A stretch of 64,000 nucleotides of DNA. It comes from JALZMG01 sp963755235 (GTDB lineage: Bacteria; Actinomycetota; Acidimicrobiia; Acidimicrobiales; Ilumatobacteraceae). The position numbers and the translations under genes were made by a program. Positions 30,268 to 40,578 of the stretch are shown one piece after another. Numbering within the stretch: the stretch's first letter is position 1; each line of letters opens with the position of its first letter. The notes beneath the pieces were generated by a model. It was not told the DNA's origin. It made no database searches and saw only the letters and a list, made by a program, of their open reading frames with translations. The stretch lies in NCBI GenBank assembly GCA_963755235.1, contig CAVWJT010000012.1:135100-199099 (forward strand), in the 5' to 3' direction.

Positions 30268-33200
30268 TCAGAAGTCTGGGCAGGTCTCCCGATAGGGACG
30301 GTCACCGAAGGCGTCGCGCCACTCCCGCTCGGTGAGGTTCCGGCCGGCGACCGCGCAGGCATGGGCTTCCCACGCGGCGGGATCGGTGTCGAAGGTGACC
30401 ACGGAGCCGTCCTCGTAGGCGACGATGACCGTGTGGCCGTCTTCGTCGTAGGCCATCATGCCGCGGAGGTTCGGCGGTCCCGGCTGCGCCCGTGCCCGCG
30501 GCGTCGCCGTCGCCGCGTCCAACAGCACCATCTGGCCGTCGAAGCCGATGCTGGCGAGCGTCGTGCCATCGGGCGAGAACGTCACCCAGTTCGTGGGACC
30601 CTGATGCAGCGGGGCACCGGACCCGGAGCGTTCGCCGCTGGCGACGTCGATCACGCCGACGGTGCCGTCGAACGCGCCGTAGGCGTAGCGGCGACCGTCG
30701 GGGCTGAAGTTCGCCCGGACCCCCCAACCCGGGATCTCGAGGCGGTGCAGCACGCGGCCGTCGTCCAGATCGGCGAACACCACGTCGGTGTTCGTCCTCC
30801 CGTCCTCCTCGCTCGAAGTGACCGCCACCACGCCGCCGACGGTCGCGCGGATGCCGCGTGACGGTGTGCCGAGTTCGAGGGTTCGTCCGGTCGGTGCGAG
30901 GGTCCGCGCGTCGAGCTCGGTCACGACGCCTTCGACGTCGGCGACAACGAGGTGGCGGCCGTCGGCGGAGTAGGCGATCGCGCCAAGATTCTCGACTGCG
31001 CCGGAGCTCTGGGTCGCCAGCAGCTCACCGGTCGGGACCTCGTACAGGCGGACCCCGCCGTCCTCCCCGACGATCGCGAGATGGTTCCCGTCGGGAGCGA
31101 AGACTGCCCAGGTGGGAATGAAATCGCCGGCCAGGAGCGGGGTCAACTGGCCCGTCCGCACATCCAGCAGTTGGAAGTGCGTCACCGACGAGCAGCACGG
31201 CGTTGCCCGCTGGGCTGAAGTTGAGGTCGTACGCGTCCGGTACCGATGGTCCCAGGACGTCCCGGGTCAGACCGCGGGTGCGAGCGACGTCCCAGATGAT
31301 CACTGATCCGTCGGCACCCGATGTGAACAACTCGGAACCGTCGGCGCTGAAGTCCACGCCCAGCACGCTGCCGGCATGACCGTCGAACTGCTGGAGAGGT
31401 TCGCCGGTCGAGACGTCCCACACGATGACGCTCTCGTCGTTGCTCACCGACGCAAGCATCGTGCCGTCGGCGCTGAAGGCGGCGTCGGTGACGGCGGCGT
31501 CGTGGCCGGCCAACACCGCTCGGCGCCTCCCACTCGCCGTGTCGAACAGTCCGATGCGATCCTGCGTCGTGCTGATCGCGATCGTGCGCCCATCGGGGCT
31601 GAGGGCGAGGGCACCGAGCCCTTCGAAGCGCCCGACCTCTGCCCCGCTGGCGAGGTCGAAGGCGACCGTCGGTCCGGCGCCGCTGGCATACAAGCGCCGG
31701 CCGTCGGGCGAGAACCGGATCCATCCGGATTCTGGGCTGAACGGAGCGATCTCCACGAGGCGGCCGACGTCCCGCAGGCTGAGACGGGTCGCCGGTTCGT
31801 CGGGGGCATCCACGCGCCAGACGGCGATGTTCTCGGAAGATCCAGACCACGGAAGCGGTCCGATCGCGGCGAGTGACGAGCCATCCGGCGAGTACGCGAC
31901 GTCAGCGGCGAAGAACCGGAACCCCTCGTACCGAACGCCACGCGGGCTCAGGTCGCGGGCGTCGAACACCTCGACGCCCCCGTCGGCGCAGTCGGCGGTC
32001 AGATGGCACGGCGTCGGGTACGACGACACGGCGACGACGTCGCCACCGGGGCTGAAGTCCGCGGCCGGGTAGCTCCAGCCCGCTCGGGCGAGACTCGCCA
32101 CGGCCTGCCGACTGGACATGTCGTACATCGTGACTTCCTCGCGGCTGTCGAACACCAGCGCCCGTTCACCTCGTGGGGCGCTGTCCACGCCGGCCAGTCG
32201 GGGCTGGCCGTTGCGGATGACTCCCAGCGCCTGGGGGTTGCGCTCGATCGTGTTCAGCAGATTGCCGCGAGTCTCGGCGCTGTCCCAGAGGTGCTGTCCC
32301 TCGGCCGCGAGCAGCAGGGCGCGGTCATACGCCCGCTCCTCCATTCCCTCGGCACCCGCACGACGGGCATCCGCGATCGTGGCCGCTTCGTCGGCCGCGA
32401 CGCGTGCCCGCTTGGCGTCGTTGCGCTGCAGGACGGCGATCGCGCCGACCACGAGGGCGATCGCGGCGAGCACCGAGGTGACCGCGGCGAGGACGCGAAG
32501 CCGGCGGGACCTCCGTCGTGTCTCGGCCTGTTCCCGATCCCGCAGCCGACGTCCGGCCTCCACGAACTCGGCGTCCTGCCCGGGAAAGGGCTCGCGGGCG
32601 GCGAGGTCGAGCGCGGCGTCGAGACGTAGTCCGCGGTACAGGTCTCCGTCGCTGCGTCCGCCCGCCGCCCAGCGCTCGGCGGCCCAGCGCACCTCTTGAC
32701 GGGCGAGGAGGTCGGCCCGCTCCTCGGCGATCCAGGTCTCGAGTCTCGGCCACGCCCGCAGGAGGGCTTCGTGCACCACCGTGATCTGGTCGCGGTCGAC
32801 GACCAGGAGACGAGCGTCGGCGAGCGTGCCGACCACGTCGGCCGCCCGGCGAGTGTCGATCTCGGTCACCTCGCGGTGCGACGCCCAGCGTCGGGCGTCG
32901 TCACCGTCCGGCCGCAATTCGACCATCCGCAACAGGACCCGCCGCGCGACCTCCTGGTCTTCGCGATCGAGCGCGGCGAGCGCCTGGTCCGCGGTGGCGG
33001 CGATCGCTGAACGCACCCCGCCGGACGCCCGGTAGCCGGCCAGCGTGATCGTGCGGCCCTCTCGGCGCCGCCACGCTTCGCGGAGGGCGTGACCGAGCAG
33101 CGGCAACGCGCCCGGTGCGGCATCCAGGTCGGCGGCGATGACCTCGGCGAGGCCGTCCTCGACCTGGAGCCCACAGCGTCGGGCCGGCTCCTGCACGGCG

Positions 33201-34976
33201 CGCCGCAGGTCCGGTTCGGCGAGCGGTCCGAGCAGCACCTGGCTGGAGGCGAGCCGCTCGGCGAGCTGGTCGAAGACACCGAATTCGCCGTAGAGATCGG
33301 CCCGCACCGCGACGATCAGCCCGCCGGGATGGGCGAGGATGGCGTCGACGAACGCCGCCTGCTCGATGGGGTCGTGGCTCAGGGTGACGAGCTCTTCGAG
33401 CTGATCGACGATCAACACGGCGTCGGCCTGACCGGGGAGGTCGGCGGCTGTCGAGCGACCGGCGCGGGTCGACGCCGGGGCGCAGGACCACGAACTCGGT
33501 CAGCCGCGGCGCCAGCCCGGCGAGGACGAGCGACGACTTGCCGCTCCCGGAGGCGCCCACCACGGCGACGAACTGCTGAGTGCGGAACAGCTGCAGGCAT
33601 CGCTCGATGGCCTCCTCCCGGCCGAAGAACAGGTCGGATTCGTCGGGCGCGAATGGCGCCAGACCGGGATACGGGCTGCGCGCCGGATCGGGCGGCGTCG
33701 AGACCCCCTCGGCCACGACGGCCGCGATCTCGTCCGCACCGTCGAGGCCGCGCAGCACGTGGGGCCCGAGTGCGAGCACATCCACGCCCGAAGGAGGCGC
33801 GGCGCGGACCACCTCAGCGGTCGAGGCCGACAGCAGGACCTCGCCGCCACGGGCGAGATCGCGGACACGAGCGGCGCGGTTGAGGGTCGGACCGAGCACG
33901 TCGCCGTTGAGCGACGACCAGCTCGCCGGTTGCCATACCGGCGCGCACCCGCAGCGCGCCGGGTCGGCTCGCCAGGTCCTGTTGGATCGCGATCGCCGCG
34001 CCGCACCGCGCTCGCAACGCTCGGAAAGACCGAGACGGTCGTGTCGCCCTCGACGGTCGCGCCGATGCGCCGGCCGCCGTGGTCCTCGACGTTCCGGTCG
34101 ACGATGAGCTGCATCTCCGCCAGCAGCGCGGGCACCCGCTGCGGCGACTGCTCCCACAACGTCGACGAGTCGACCACGTCGGTGAGCAGCGACTGTGGCG
34201 ACACCTGTCGGCGTCTGGTCGTCCCAGCCCGCGCGCAGCCGTTCGACCAGCTCGCCCGGGGTTGCCGGCCGGCGGGCCGGATCGATCGACAGCCCGGCCC
34301 GCAGCGCCGCCTCGAGCCGCTCGGCGACGTCAGCGGCGATCCCCAACCACACCGGCGGCCCACCCGTCGGCGGGCTCCCGGTGAGCAGCGTGAACGCCGT
34401 CGCCGCCAGCCCGAACACATCACTCAAGCGATCCGCCGGCGCCCCGCCGGCGATCTCCGGGGCGCGGAAGCCCGGGGTCCCGCCGCGAGGACCCTCGTGC
34501 AGCGGCACGGACGACGAGCCGAGGTCGACGAGCACGACCCGGCCGTCACGGTCGAGGATCAGGTTCGCCGGCTTGACATCACCATGGACGACCCCGTGCT
34601 GGTGGAGCGCCGTCAACGCCTCGGCGGCCTGGGCGATCCAGCGGAGCACGCTCGACACCGGCAGACCCGGACGGCCCTCGTCGGCGAGCAGCCGGGCGAG
34701 GTTGACCCCCTCCACCCAGTCGAGCACCAGCACGTGGCGGCCGTCGTCGAAGAGATCGTCGCGAGCGTGGGCCAACCCCGGGTGGGGCGGGAGCGACAGC
34801 AACGCCCTGGCCTCGGTGAGGAGGTCGTCGGGCGATCCGGCGGGTGGCACGACGCGCACCTTCAGCGCGACGAGTCGCTCGTGCCGCGTATCGACTGCTT
34901 TGAGCACGGTGGCCTCGCCGCCGCGGCCGATGACCTCCAACGGCTCGTAGCGGTCGGCGACCCGGGTGTCAGTCAT
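30268..34976 (-). CDS. Ser/Thr kinase-cyclase-nSTAND ATPase-TM-WD40 protein, several frameshifts
   Basis: Joined across breaks, about 1560 aa. (1) Kinase, residues 1-265: IGRGGEATV loop, Lys39, HGDVKPAN at 131-138, DLG at 151, GFRAPE. (2) Class III cyclase domain: LTDVVDSSTLWE, EGDTTVSVFPS, LNRAARVRDLA, so metal-binding Asp and transition-state Asn/Arg are kept. (3) nSTAND ATPase: FFGREEAI, GASGSGKSS, LIVDQLEEL. (4) One helix (LAAVTSVLAAIALVVGAIAVL). (5) At least eight WD40-like blades (ADGSVIIWDV), ending AVAGRNLTEREW and YRETCP. Breaks lie near 34190, 34000, 33914, 33470 and 31185, each one extra base; the first is confirmed by the paralogue at 35647. Overlaps the FHA gene by 8 nt. Confidence 0.8.
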
Positions 34977-35562
34977 GTCGAGCCCTCAGGTCGGCGAGGG
35001 TGACGACCCCGGAATCGAGGGCGGCGTTGGCGAGGCGTGAACGCCGACGTTCCGGGCCGTCGATGCCGAACTTGGCCACCAGGTTGGCGAGGTGCAGCTT
35101 GATCGCGTTCTCCGTCACCGTCAGCGCCGCCGCCATCTCGCGCACGGTGGCGGGTTCGGTGAAGATGTCGCCGTTGGCCAGCGGACCACACAACGCGACC
35201 AGGACGTCGTGCTCACGAGCGGTGATCGGTGGCCGCTCGATGACAGCTTCGGTCGGATTCCCGCCCGCCGACACCTGACCGCAGAACACCAGCCGGGCTC
35301 GACCCAAGCGCACCTCGTCGGACGACCGCAGCGGATGCATCGCGGTGAGTTGCCGTCCGTTGACGGCCGTGCCGTTGCGGGACCCGCAGTCCTCGATGAA
35401 CCATCTCCCGTTGAGCTGGTGGAGCATCGCATGGATGCGCGAGACCGACGCATCGTCGACGACCACGTCGTTGTCCGCCGCGCTGCCGACGGTCAAGCGC
35501 TCACCGTCGAGCACCAGCGCCCGCCGCTCCCTCCCGTCCCACCAGTCGAAGTAGGCACTCAC
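34969..35562 (-). CDS. FHA domain protein with C-terminal helix-turn-helix
   Basis: 197 aa. The FHA fold is seen at LTVGSAADNDVVVDDASVSRIHAML with DCGSRNGTAVNG, giving the phosphothreonine-binding Arg/Ser/Asn residues. The second half (ITAREHDVLVALCGPLA, TVREMAAALTVTENAIKLHLANLVAKFG) looks like a DNA-binding winged helix. GTG at 35562 follows GAGGAGGGGA. It overlaps the kinase start by 8 nt, so the kinase and its likely phospho-reader are made together. A reasonable model is that the kinase phosphorylates a partner or this protein itself. Confidence 0.85.
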   Translation of the reverse strand: MSAYFDWWDGRERRALVLDGERLTVGSAADNDVVVDDASVSRIHAMLHQLNGRWFIEDCGSRNGTAVNGRQLTAMHPLRSSDEVRLGRARLVFCGQVSAGGNPTEAVIERPPITAREHDVLVALCGPLANGDIFTEPATVREMAAALTVTENAIKLHLANLVAKFGIDGPERRRSRLANAALDSGVVTLADLRARHD

Positions 35563-35646
35563 GCCGGACTCCCCTCCTCGCGCTGCCCCCATCGTGCCCG
35601 GTTGGGGGCGTCCGCACACTGTCCAATCGACCAGGTCGCCCTGATG

Positions 35647-38315
35647 TCACGACGACTCCGAGCCCGGGCACGTCTCGCGGTAGGGACGGTCGCCGAACGC
35701 ATCACGCCACTCCTGCTCGGTGAGGTTCCGGCCGGCGACGGCACAGGCATGGTCTTCCCACGCCGCCGGATCGGTGTCGAAGGTGAGCACCGACCCGTCC
35801 TGGTAGGCGACCACGATCGTGTGGCCGTCCTCGTCGTAGACCATCATGCCGAGAAGGTTCGGCCGGCCTGGTTGCACTCGTGCTCGCGGCGTCGCCGTCG
35901 CCGCATCCGCGAGCACCATCTGTCCGTCGAAGCCGATGCTGGCGAGCGTCGCGCCGTCGGGCGAGAAGGTGACCCACCTCGTGGGGCCTTGATGCAGCGG
36001 GGCGACGGAACCGAAGCGTTCGCCGCTGGCGACGTCGATCACACCGACGGAACCGTCGGATGCTCCGTAGGCGTAGCGGCGACCGTCAGGGCTGAAGTTG
36101 CCCCGCACGCCAGGCCCTGGGATCTCGAGGCGGTGCAAGACCGCGGGTCAGGCCGCGCGTGCGATCGAGGTCCCAGATGATCACTGATCCGTCGGCGCCC
36201 GACGTGAACAACTCGGAACCGTCGGCACTGAAATCCACTCCAAGGACGCTGCCGGCGTGACCGTGGAACTGCTGCCGACGTTCGCCGGTCGAGACGTCCC
36301 ACACGATGACGGTCTCGTCGTTGCTCACCGACGCAATCATCGTGCCGTCGGCGCTGAAGACGGCGGCGATCACGGCGGCGTCGTGGCCGGTCAGCTGGGC
36401 TCGCCGGGCCCCACTCGCCGTGTCGAACAGCTCGATGCGATCCTGGGTCATGTTGATCGCGATCGTCCGCCCATCGGGGCTGAGGGCGAGCGCACCGAGC
36501 CCGTCGAAGCGGGCCACCTCTTCACCGGTGGCCACGTCGAGGGCGATCGTCGGGCCGGCTCCACTCGCGTACAAGCGGGTGCCGTCGGGCGAGAACCGGA
36601 TCCAGCCGGATTCTGGGCTGAACGGCGTGAGGAACCGGTCCTCTCCGACGTCCCGCAGACTGAGACGTCTCGCCGGCTCGCCGGGGGCGTCTACCCGCCA
36701 GACGGCGATGTTGCCGCCACTGTTCGCCCATGGGAGCGGTCCGATCGCGGCGAGCGAGGAGCCATCCGGCGAGAAGGCGACGTCGGCTGCCCGGTAGGGG
36801 AAACCGTCGTAGCGGACGCCACGCGGACTCAGGTCACGAGCGTCGAACACCTCGACGGCGGCATCGGCGCAGTCTGCTGACCCGAGGCACTCCGTCGAGT
36901 ACGACGACACGGCGACGACGTCGCCGTCCGGGCTGAAGTCCGGGACCCGGTAGCTCGTCCCCGCTTTGGCGAGGCTCGCCACGGCCTGCCGAGTGGACAT
37001 GTCGTACAACGTGACCTCGTCGCGGCTGTCGAGCACGATCGCCTGTCGACGGATCGGCGCGCTGTCCACGCCGACCAATCGGGGCTGGCCGTTGCGGATG
37101 ACCCCCACCGCCTGCGGGTTGCTCTCGATCGTGTTGAGCAGATTGCCGCGGTCGGCGGTCGAGGCCGACAGCAGGATCTCTCCGGCCCGCGCGAGATCGC
37201 GAACGCGAGCGGCGCGGTTCAGGGTCGGACCGTGGACGTCGCCGTTGAGCGGGACCAGCTCGCCGGTGGCCATGCCAGCGCGAACTCGGAGCGCGCCGGG
37301 TCGGTTCGCCAGGTCGCGTTGGACTGCAACCGCGGCGCCGAGCGGCGCTCGACACGCTCGGGAAGACCGAGACCGTGGTGTCGCCCTCGACCGTCGCCCC
37401 GATGCGGCGGCCACCGTGTTCCTCGACGTTTCGGTCCACGACGAGCTGCATCTCCGCCAGCAGGGCTGGCACCCGCTGGGGTGACTGCTCCCACAGCGTC
37501 GAGGAGTCGACGACGTCGGTGAGCACGACCGTGCCGACACCGGTCGGAGTCTGATCGTCCCAACCGGCGCGCAGCCGCTCAACCAGCTCGCCCGGCGTCG
37601 CCGGGCGGCGGGCGGGGTCGATCGAGAGGCCGGCGCGGAGCGCGACCTCGAGTCGCTCAGCGACGTCAGGCGTGACCCCGTTCCACTCCGGCCGGCGACC
37701 CGTCGGGGGAGAGCCGGTCAGCAGCGTGAACGCCGTCGCCGTCAGGCCGAACACGTCGCTGACCCGATCCGCGGGCGTGCCGGCGGCGACCTCAGGCGCC
37801 CGGAACCCCGGCGTCCCACCGCGAGGACCCTCGTGCTGCGGCACGGACGACGAGCCGAGGTCGACGAGCACGACCCGCCCGTTGCGGTCGAGGATCAGGT
37901 TGGCCGGCTTGACGTCGCCGTGGACGACGCCGTGCTGGTGGAGCACGGTCAGGGCTTCGGCGACCTGAGCGGTCCAGCGCAGCACGCTCGTCACCGGCAG
38001 CCCCGGAGCACCCTCATCGGCGAGCAGTCGGGCGAGGTTCACGCCCTCGACCCAGTCGAGCACCAGCACGTGGCGGCCGTCGTCGAAGAGATCGTCGCGA
38101 GCGTGGGCCAGGCCCGGGTGGGATGGGAGCGACAGCAAGGCGCGCGCCTCGGTGAGGAGGTCGTCGGGTGATCCGTGAGGTGGCACGACCCGCACCTTCA
38201 ACGCAACGAGTCGTTCGTGCCGCGTATCGACCGCCTTGACCACCGTGGCCTCGCCGCCGCGGCCGATGACCTCCAACGGCTCGTACCGGTCGGCGACCCG
38301 GATGTCAGTCATCAC
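35647..38315 (-). pseudogene. Shortened paralogue of the kinase-cyclase-nSTAND-WD40 gene
   Basis: The kinase part is intact (IGRGGEATVVKA, HGDVKPAN, VDLGSSS, GFRAPE) and runs without a break into the cyclase domain (VVLTDVVDSSTLWEQ). The frame then shifts near 37340, at the same place as in the longer copy. After SASTAD it jumps straight to RGNLLNTIE, so the nSTAND domain and membrane helix (about 1.5 kb) are missing. A second deletion of about 0.5 kb removes WD40 blades near 36140 and shifts the frame. It ends with the same GRNLTEQEW and YRETCP block. The kinase could still be made; the full product probably not. Confidence 0.75.
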
Positions 38316-38370
38316 GCGCCGACACCGTCAGTGCCGCTCCCTCGCGGCCCACCAGTCGAAATACGCCCAC
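38316..38370 (-). pseudogene. Remnant of a duplicated FHA gene 5' end
   Basis: Directly upstream of the shortened kinase copy, the minus strand still encodes AYFDWWAARER, matching the first codons of the FHA protein at 35562 (SAYFDWWDGRER), followed at once by a stop. Further upstream, ATCGACCAGGTCGCCCTGA matches the DNA upstream of the intact FHA gene. So the whole FHA-kinase locus was duplicated and most of this FHA copy was then deleted. The rest of 38371-38484 shows nothing else. Confidence 0.7.
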
Positions 38371-38484
38371 GCCCGGACCCCCTCGCCGCAATGATCGCAT
38401 GGTGACCCCCTCGGCGCGTCGGCACACTGGCGAATCGACCAGGTCGCCCTGACGACGCGCCTCCATCGGACGGGGTCGCGAGGG

Positions 38485-39683
38485 TCAGACCCGTTCGACG
38501 AGCGTGGCGATGCCCTGGCCGACGCCGATGCACATCGTGGCGGCGCCGCGGGTCCCGGACGGTCGAGCCGCCAGCTGGTGGACCAGCGTGGTGAGGATGC
38601 GGGCGCCGGAGCAGCCGAGGGGATGGCCGAGGGCGATCGCCCCGCCGAGCGGGTTGACGCGTCCCTGGTCGAGGCCGAGCTCGGCCACCACGGCCAGCGC
38701 TTGGGCGGCGAACGCCTCGTTGAGCTCGACGACTTCGAGCTCGTCGAGCTTCCATCCCGCCCGTTCCAGGGCCAGCCGCAGCGCGGGCGCAGGACCGATG
38801 CCCATCCGCCGCGGCTCGACCCCCGCCGCGGCCCACGTCACCACGCGCGCCAACGGCGTGAGCCCGTGGCGGGCGATGCCGTCGTCGTTGGCGAGCAGTA
38901 CTGCCGCCGCCCCGTCGTTGAGCGGGCTGGAGTTGCCGGCGGTCACCGTGCCGTCGGTGGCGAATACCGGCTTGAGTTTCGCCAGCCGCTCGAGACTGGT
39001 GTCGGCACGCGGCCCTTCGTCTGCGCTCACCTCGGTGTCGCCGGCTTGGACCGGGACCAGCTCGGCATCGAACCGGCCCGACTCCTGGGCGGCGATCGCC
39101 TTGCGATGGCTGTCCAGGGCGAACGCGTCCTGGTCCTCGCGACCGATCTCGTACTCGGCCGCCAGCACCTCGGCCGTCATGCCGAGGCTGATCGTGTGCT
39201 CGGCCGGCATCGTCGGGTTCACCAATCGCCAGCCGAGTGCGGTGTCGACCAGCTCCTGGGTGCGCGGAAGACCGATCAGTGGCGCGGCGGCAGGACGAAC
39301 GGAGCTCGGCTCATCGCCTCCACGCCGCCCGCGAGGGCGACGTCGCCGTGACCGAGGGCGAGGTCGGCGGCGACCCGGTTGACGGCGTCGAGGCCCGAGC
39401 CGCACAGCCGGTTGACGGTCGCGCCGGGAATCGACATCGGCAGCCCGGCGAGGAGTACGGCCATGCGGGCGACGTTGCGGTTGTCCTCCCCCGCTTGGTT
39501 GGCCGCCCCGAGCACGACGTCGTTGATCGCCTCCGGCGGCACGGCGGGGTTGCGGTCGACCACGGCCCGGAGGGCGTGGGCGGCGAGATCGTCCGGGCGG
39601 ACGTCCGAGAGCGCGCCCCGGTGGCGGCCGATCGGGGTCCGGCAGGCGTCCACCACGTAGACGGTTCGCGGCGCGTCGGGCAT
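38485..39683 (-). CDS. pcaF: 3-oxoadipyl-CoA thiolase, one frameshift
   Basis: About 400 aa. It cleaves 3-oxoadipyl-CoA to succinyl-CoA and acetyl-CoA. The N-terminal part has VYVVDACRTPIGRHRGAL and the active cysteine in VNRLCGSGLDAVN; the C-terminal part has NEAFAAQALAV, GGAIALGHPLGCSGAR and the last catalytic Cys in TMCIGVGQG. The frame changes near 39290 (one base missing or two extra). It starts at ATG 39683, 6 nt after a TACGCT box, so it is probably leaderless, and is divergent from pcaI. Confidence 0.9.
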
Positions 39684-39689
39684 CGGCCC

Positions 39690-39695
39690 AGCGTA
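39690..39695 (-). promoter_or_regulatory. -10 box of pcaF
   Basis: On the minus strand TACGCT lies 6 nt before the pcaF ATG, fitting a leaderless transcript. The candidate PcaR operator at 39703-39717 lies just upstream of it. Confidence 0.5.
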
Positions 39696-39702
39696 GGCGC
39701 GT

Positions 39703-39717
39703 GTTCACTTGACGAAC
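39703..39717. promoter_or_regulatory. Candidate PcaR operator between pcaF and pcaI
   Basis: GTTCACTTGACGAAC shares GTTC at one end, ACGAAC at the other and the 15-bp length with the palindrome at 29432. It contains TTGACG, a possible -35 box 19 nt before the pcaI -10, so the site is centred near -36 for pcaI, an activator-like position. Confidence 0.6.
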
Positions 39718-39724
39718 AACCGTG

Positions 39725-39739
39725 CGCTCTGCGTATCAT
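39725..39739 (+). promoter_or_regulatory. pcaI operon promoter (-10)
   Basis: CGCTCTGCGTATCAT; TATCAT (39734-39739) is the -10 candidate. The first 11 bases are identical to the IclR gene promoter at 29416. Confidence 0.6.
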
Positions 39740-39762
39740 TTGGCGGGCTGCGTCGCCCGAGT

Positions 39763-40578
39763 ATGACGACGATCACGTCACTGTCCGAGGCGGTCGCCGA
39801 GCTGGTGCACGACGGCGACACGGTCGCGCTGGAAGGGTTCACCCATCTCATCCCGGTGGCCGCCGGCCACGAGATCATCCGCCAGGGCCGCCGCGACCTG
39901 ACGGTCGTGCGGATGACACCCGACATCGTCTACGACCAGCTGATCGGCGCCGGGTGCGTGCGCAAGATGATCTTCTCGTGGGGCGGCAACCCCGGCGTCG
40001 GATCGCTGTACCGCTTCCGGGACGCGGTCGAACGGGGCTGGCCGCAGCCGCTCGAGATCGAGGAGCACAGCCACGCCGGGATGGCGAACCGCTACGCCGC
40101 CGGGGCCGCCGGCCTTCCCTTCGCCGTGCTGCGGGGGTACCGCGGCACCGACCTGCTCGACCACACGCCCACCCTCGCGCCGGTCACCTGCCCGTTCACC
40201 GGCGAGGAGCTCACCGCGGTCGCGGCGCTCAACCTCGACGTCTCGATCATCCACGCCCAGCAGGCCGATCGCACCGGCAACGTGATGATGTGGGGCATCA
40301 CCGGGGTGCAGAAGGAGGCGGTGCTGGCCGCTCGGCGCGCGCTGGTCACGGTGGAGGAGATCGTCGAGGAGCTCGAGCCGCGCCCCGGCAGCGTCGTCCT
40401 GCCGAGCTGGGTCGTGTCCCACGTGGCGGCCGTGCCCGGTGGCACCCACCCGTCGTACGCGCAGGGCTACTCCGTCCGCGACAACGACTACTACCGGGCG
40501 TGGGACACGATCTCGGCCGACCGCGACCGGTTCCTCGAGTGGCTCGAGTCCACCGTGATGAACACGGTGGGCACGTGA
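39763..40578 (+). CDS. pcaI: 3-oxoadipate CoA-transferase subunit A
   Basis: 271 aa. Moves CoA from succinyl-CoA to 3-oxoadipate together with the next gene product. Family stretches are HDGDTVALEGFTHLIPVAAGHEIIRQ (region) and SWGGNPGVGSLYRFRDAVERG. The start is ATG at 39763 (MTTITSLSEAV). First gene of the plus-strand pca operon, co-directional and overlapping with pcaJ (GTGA). Confidence 0.92.
   Translation: MTTITSLSEAVAELVHDGDTVALEGFTHLIPVAAGHEIIRQGRRDLTVVRMTPDIVYDQLIGAGCVRKMIFSWGGNPGVGSLYRFRDAVERGWPQPLEIEEHSHAGMANRYAAGAAGLPFAVLRGYRGTDLLDHTPTLAPVTCPFTGEELTAVAALNLDVSIIHAQQADRTGNVMMWGITGVQKEAVLAARRALVTVEEIVEELEPRPGSVVLPSWVVSHVAAVPGGTHPSYAQGYSVRDNDYYRAWDTISADRDRFLEWLESTVMNTVGT

Noticed and set aside
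30268..31185. The last WD40 part as a separate gene
   Set aside because: It begins mid-blade with no ribosome-binding site; one extra base near 31185 explains the split and the blades continue the upstream propeller.
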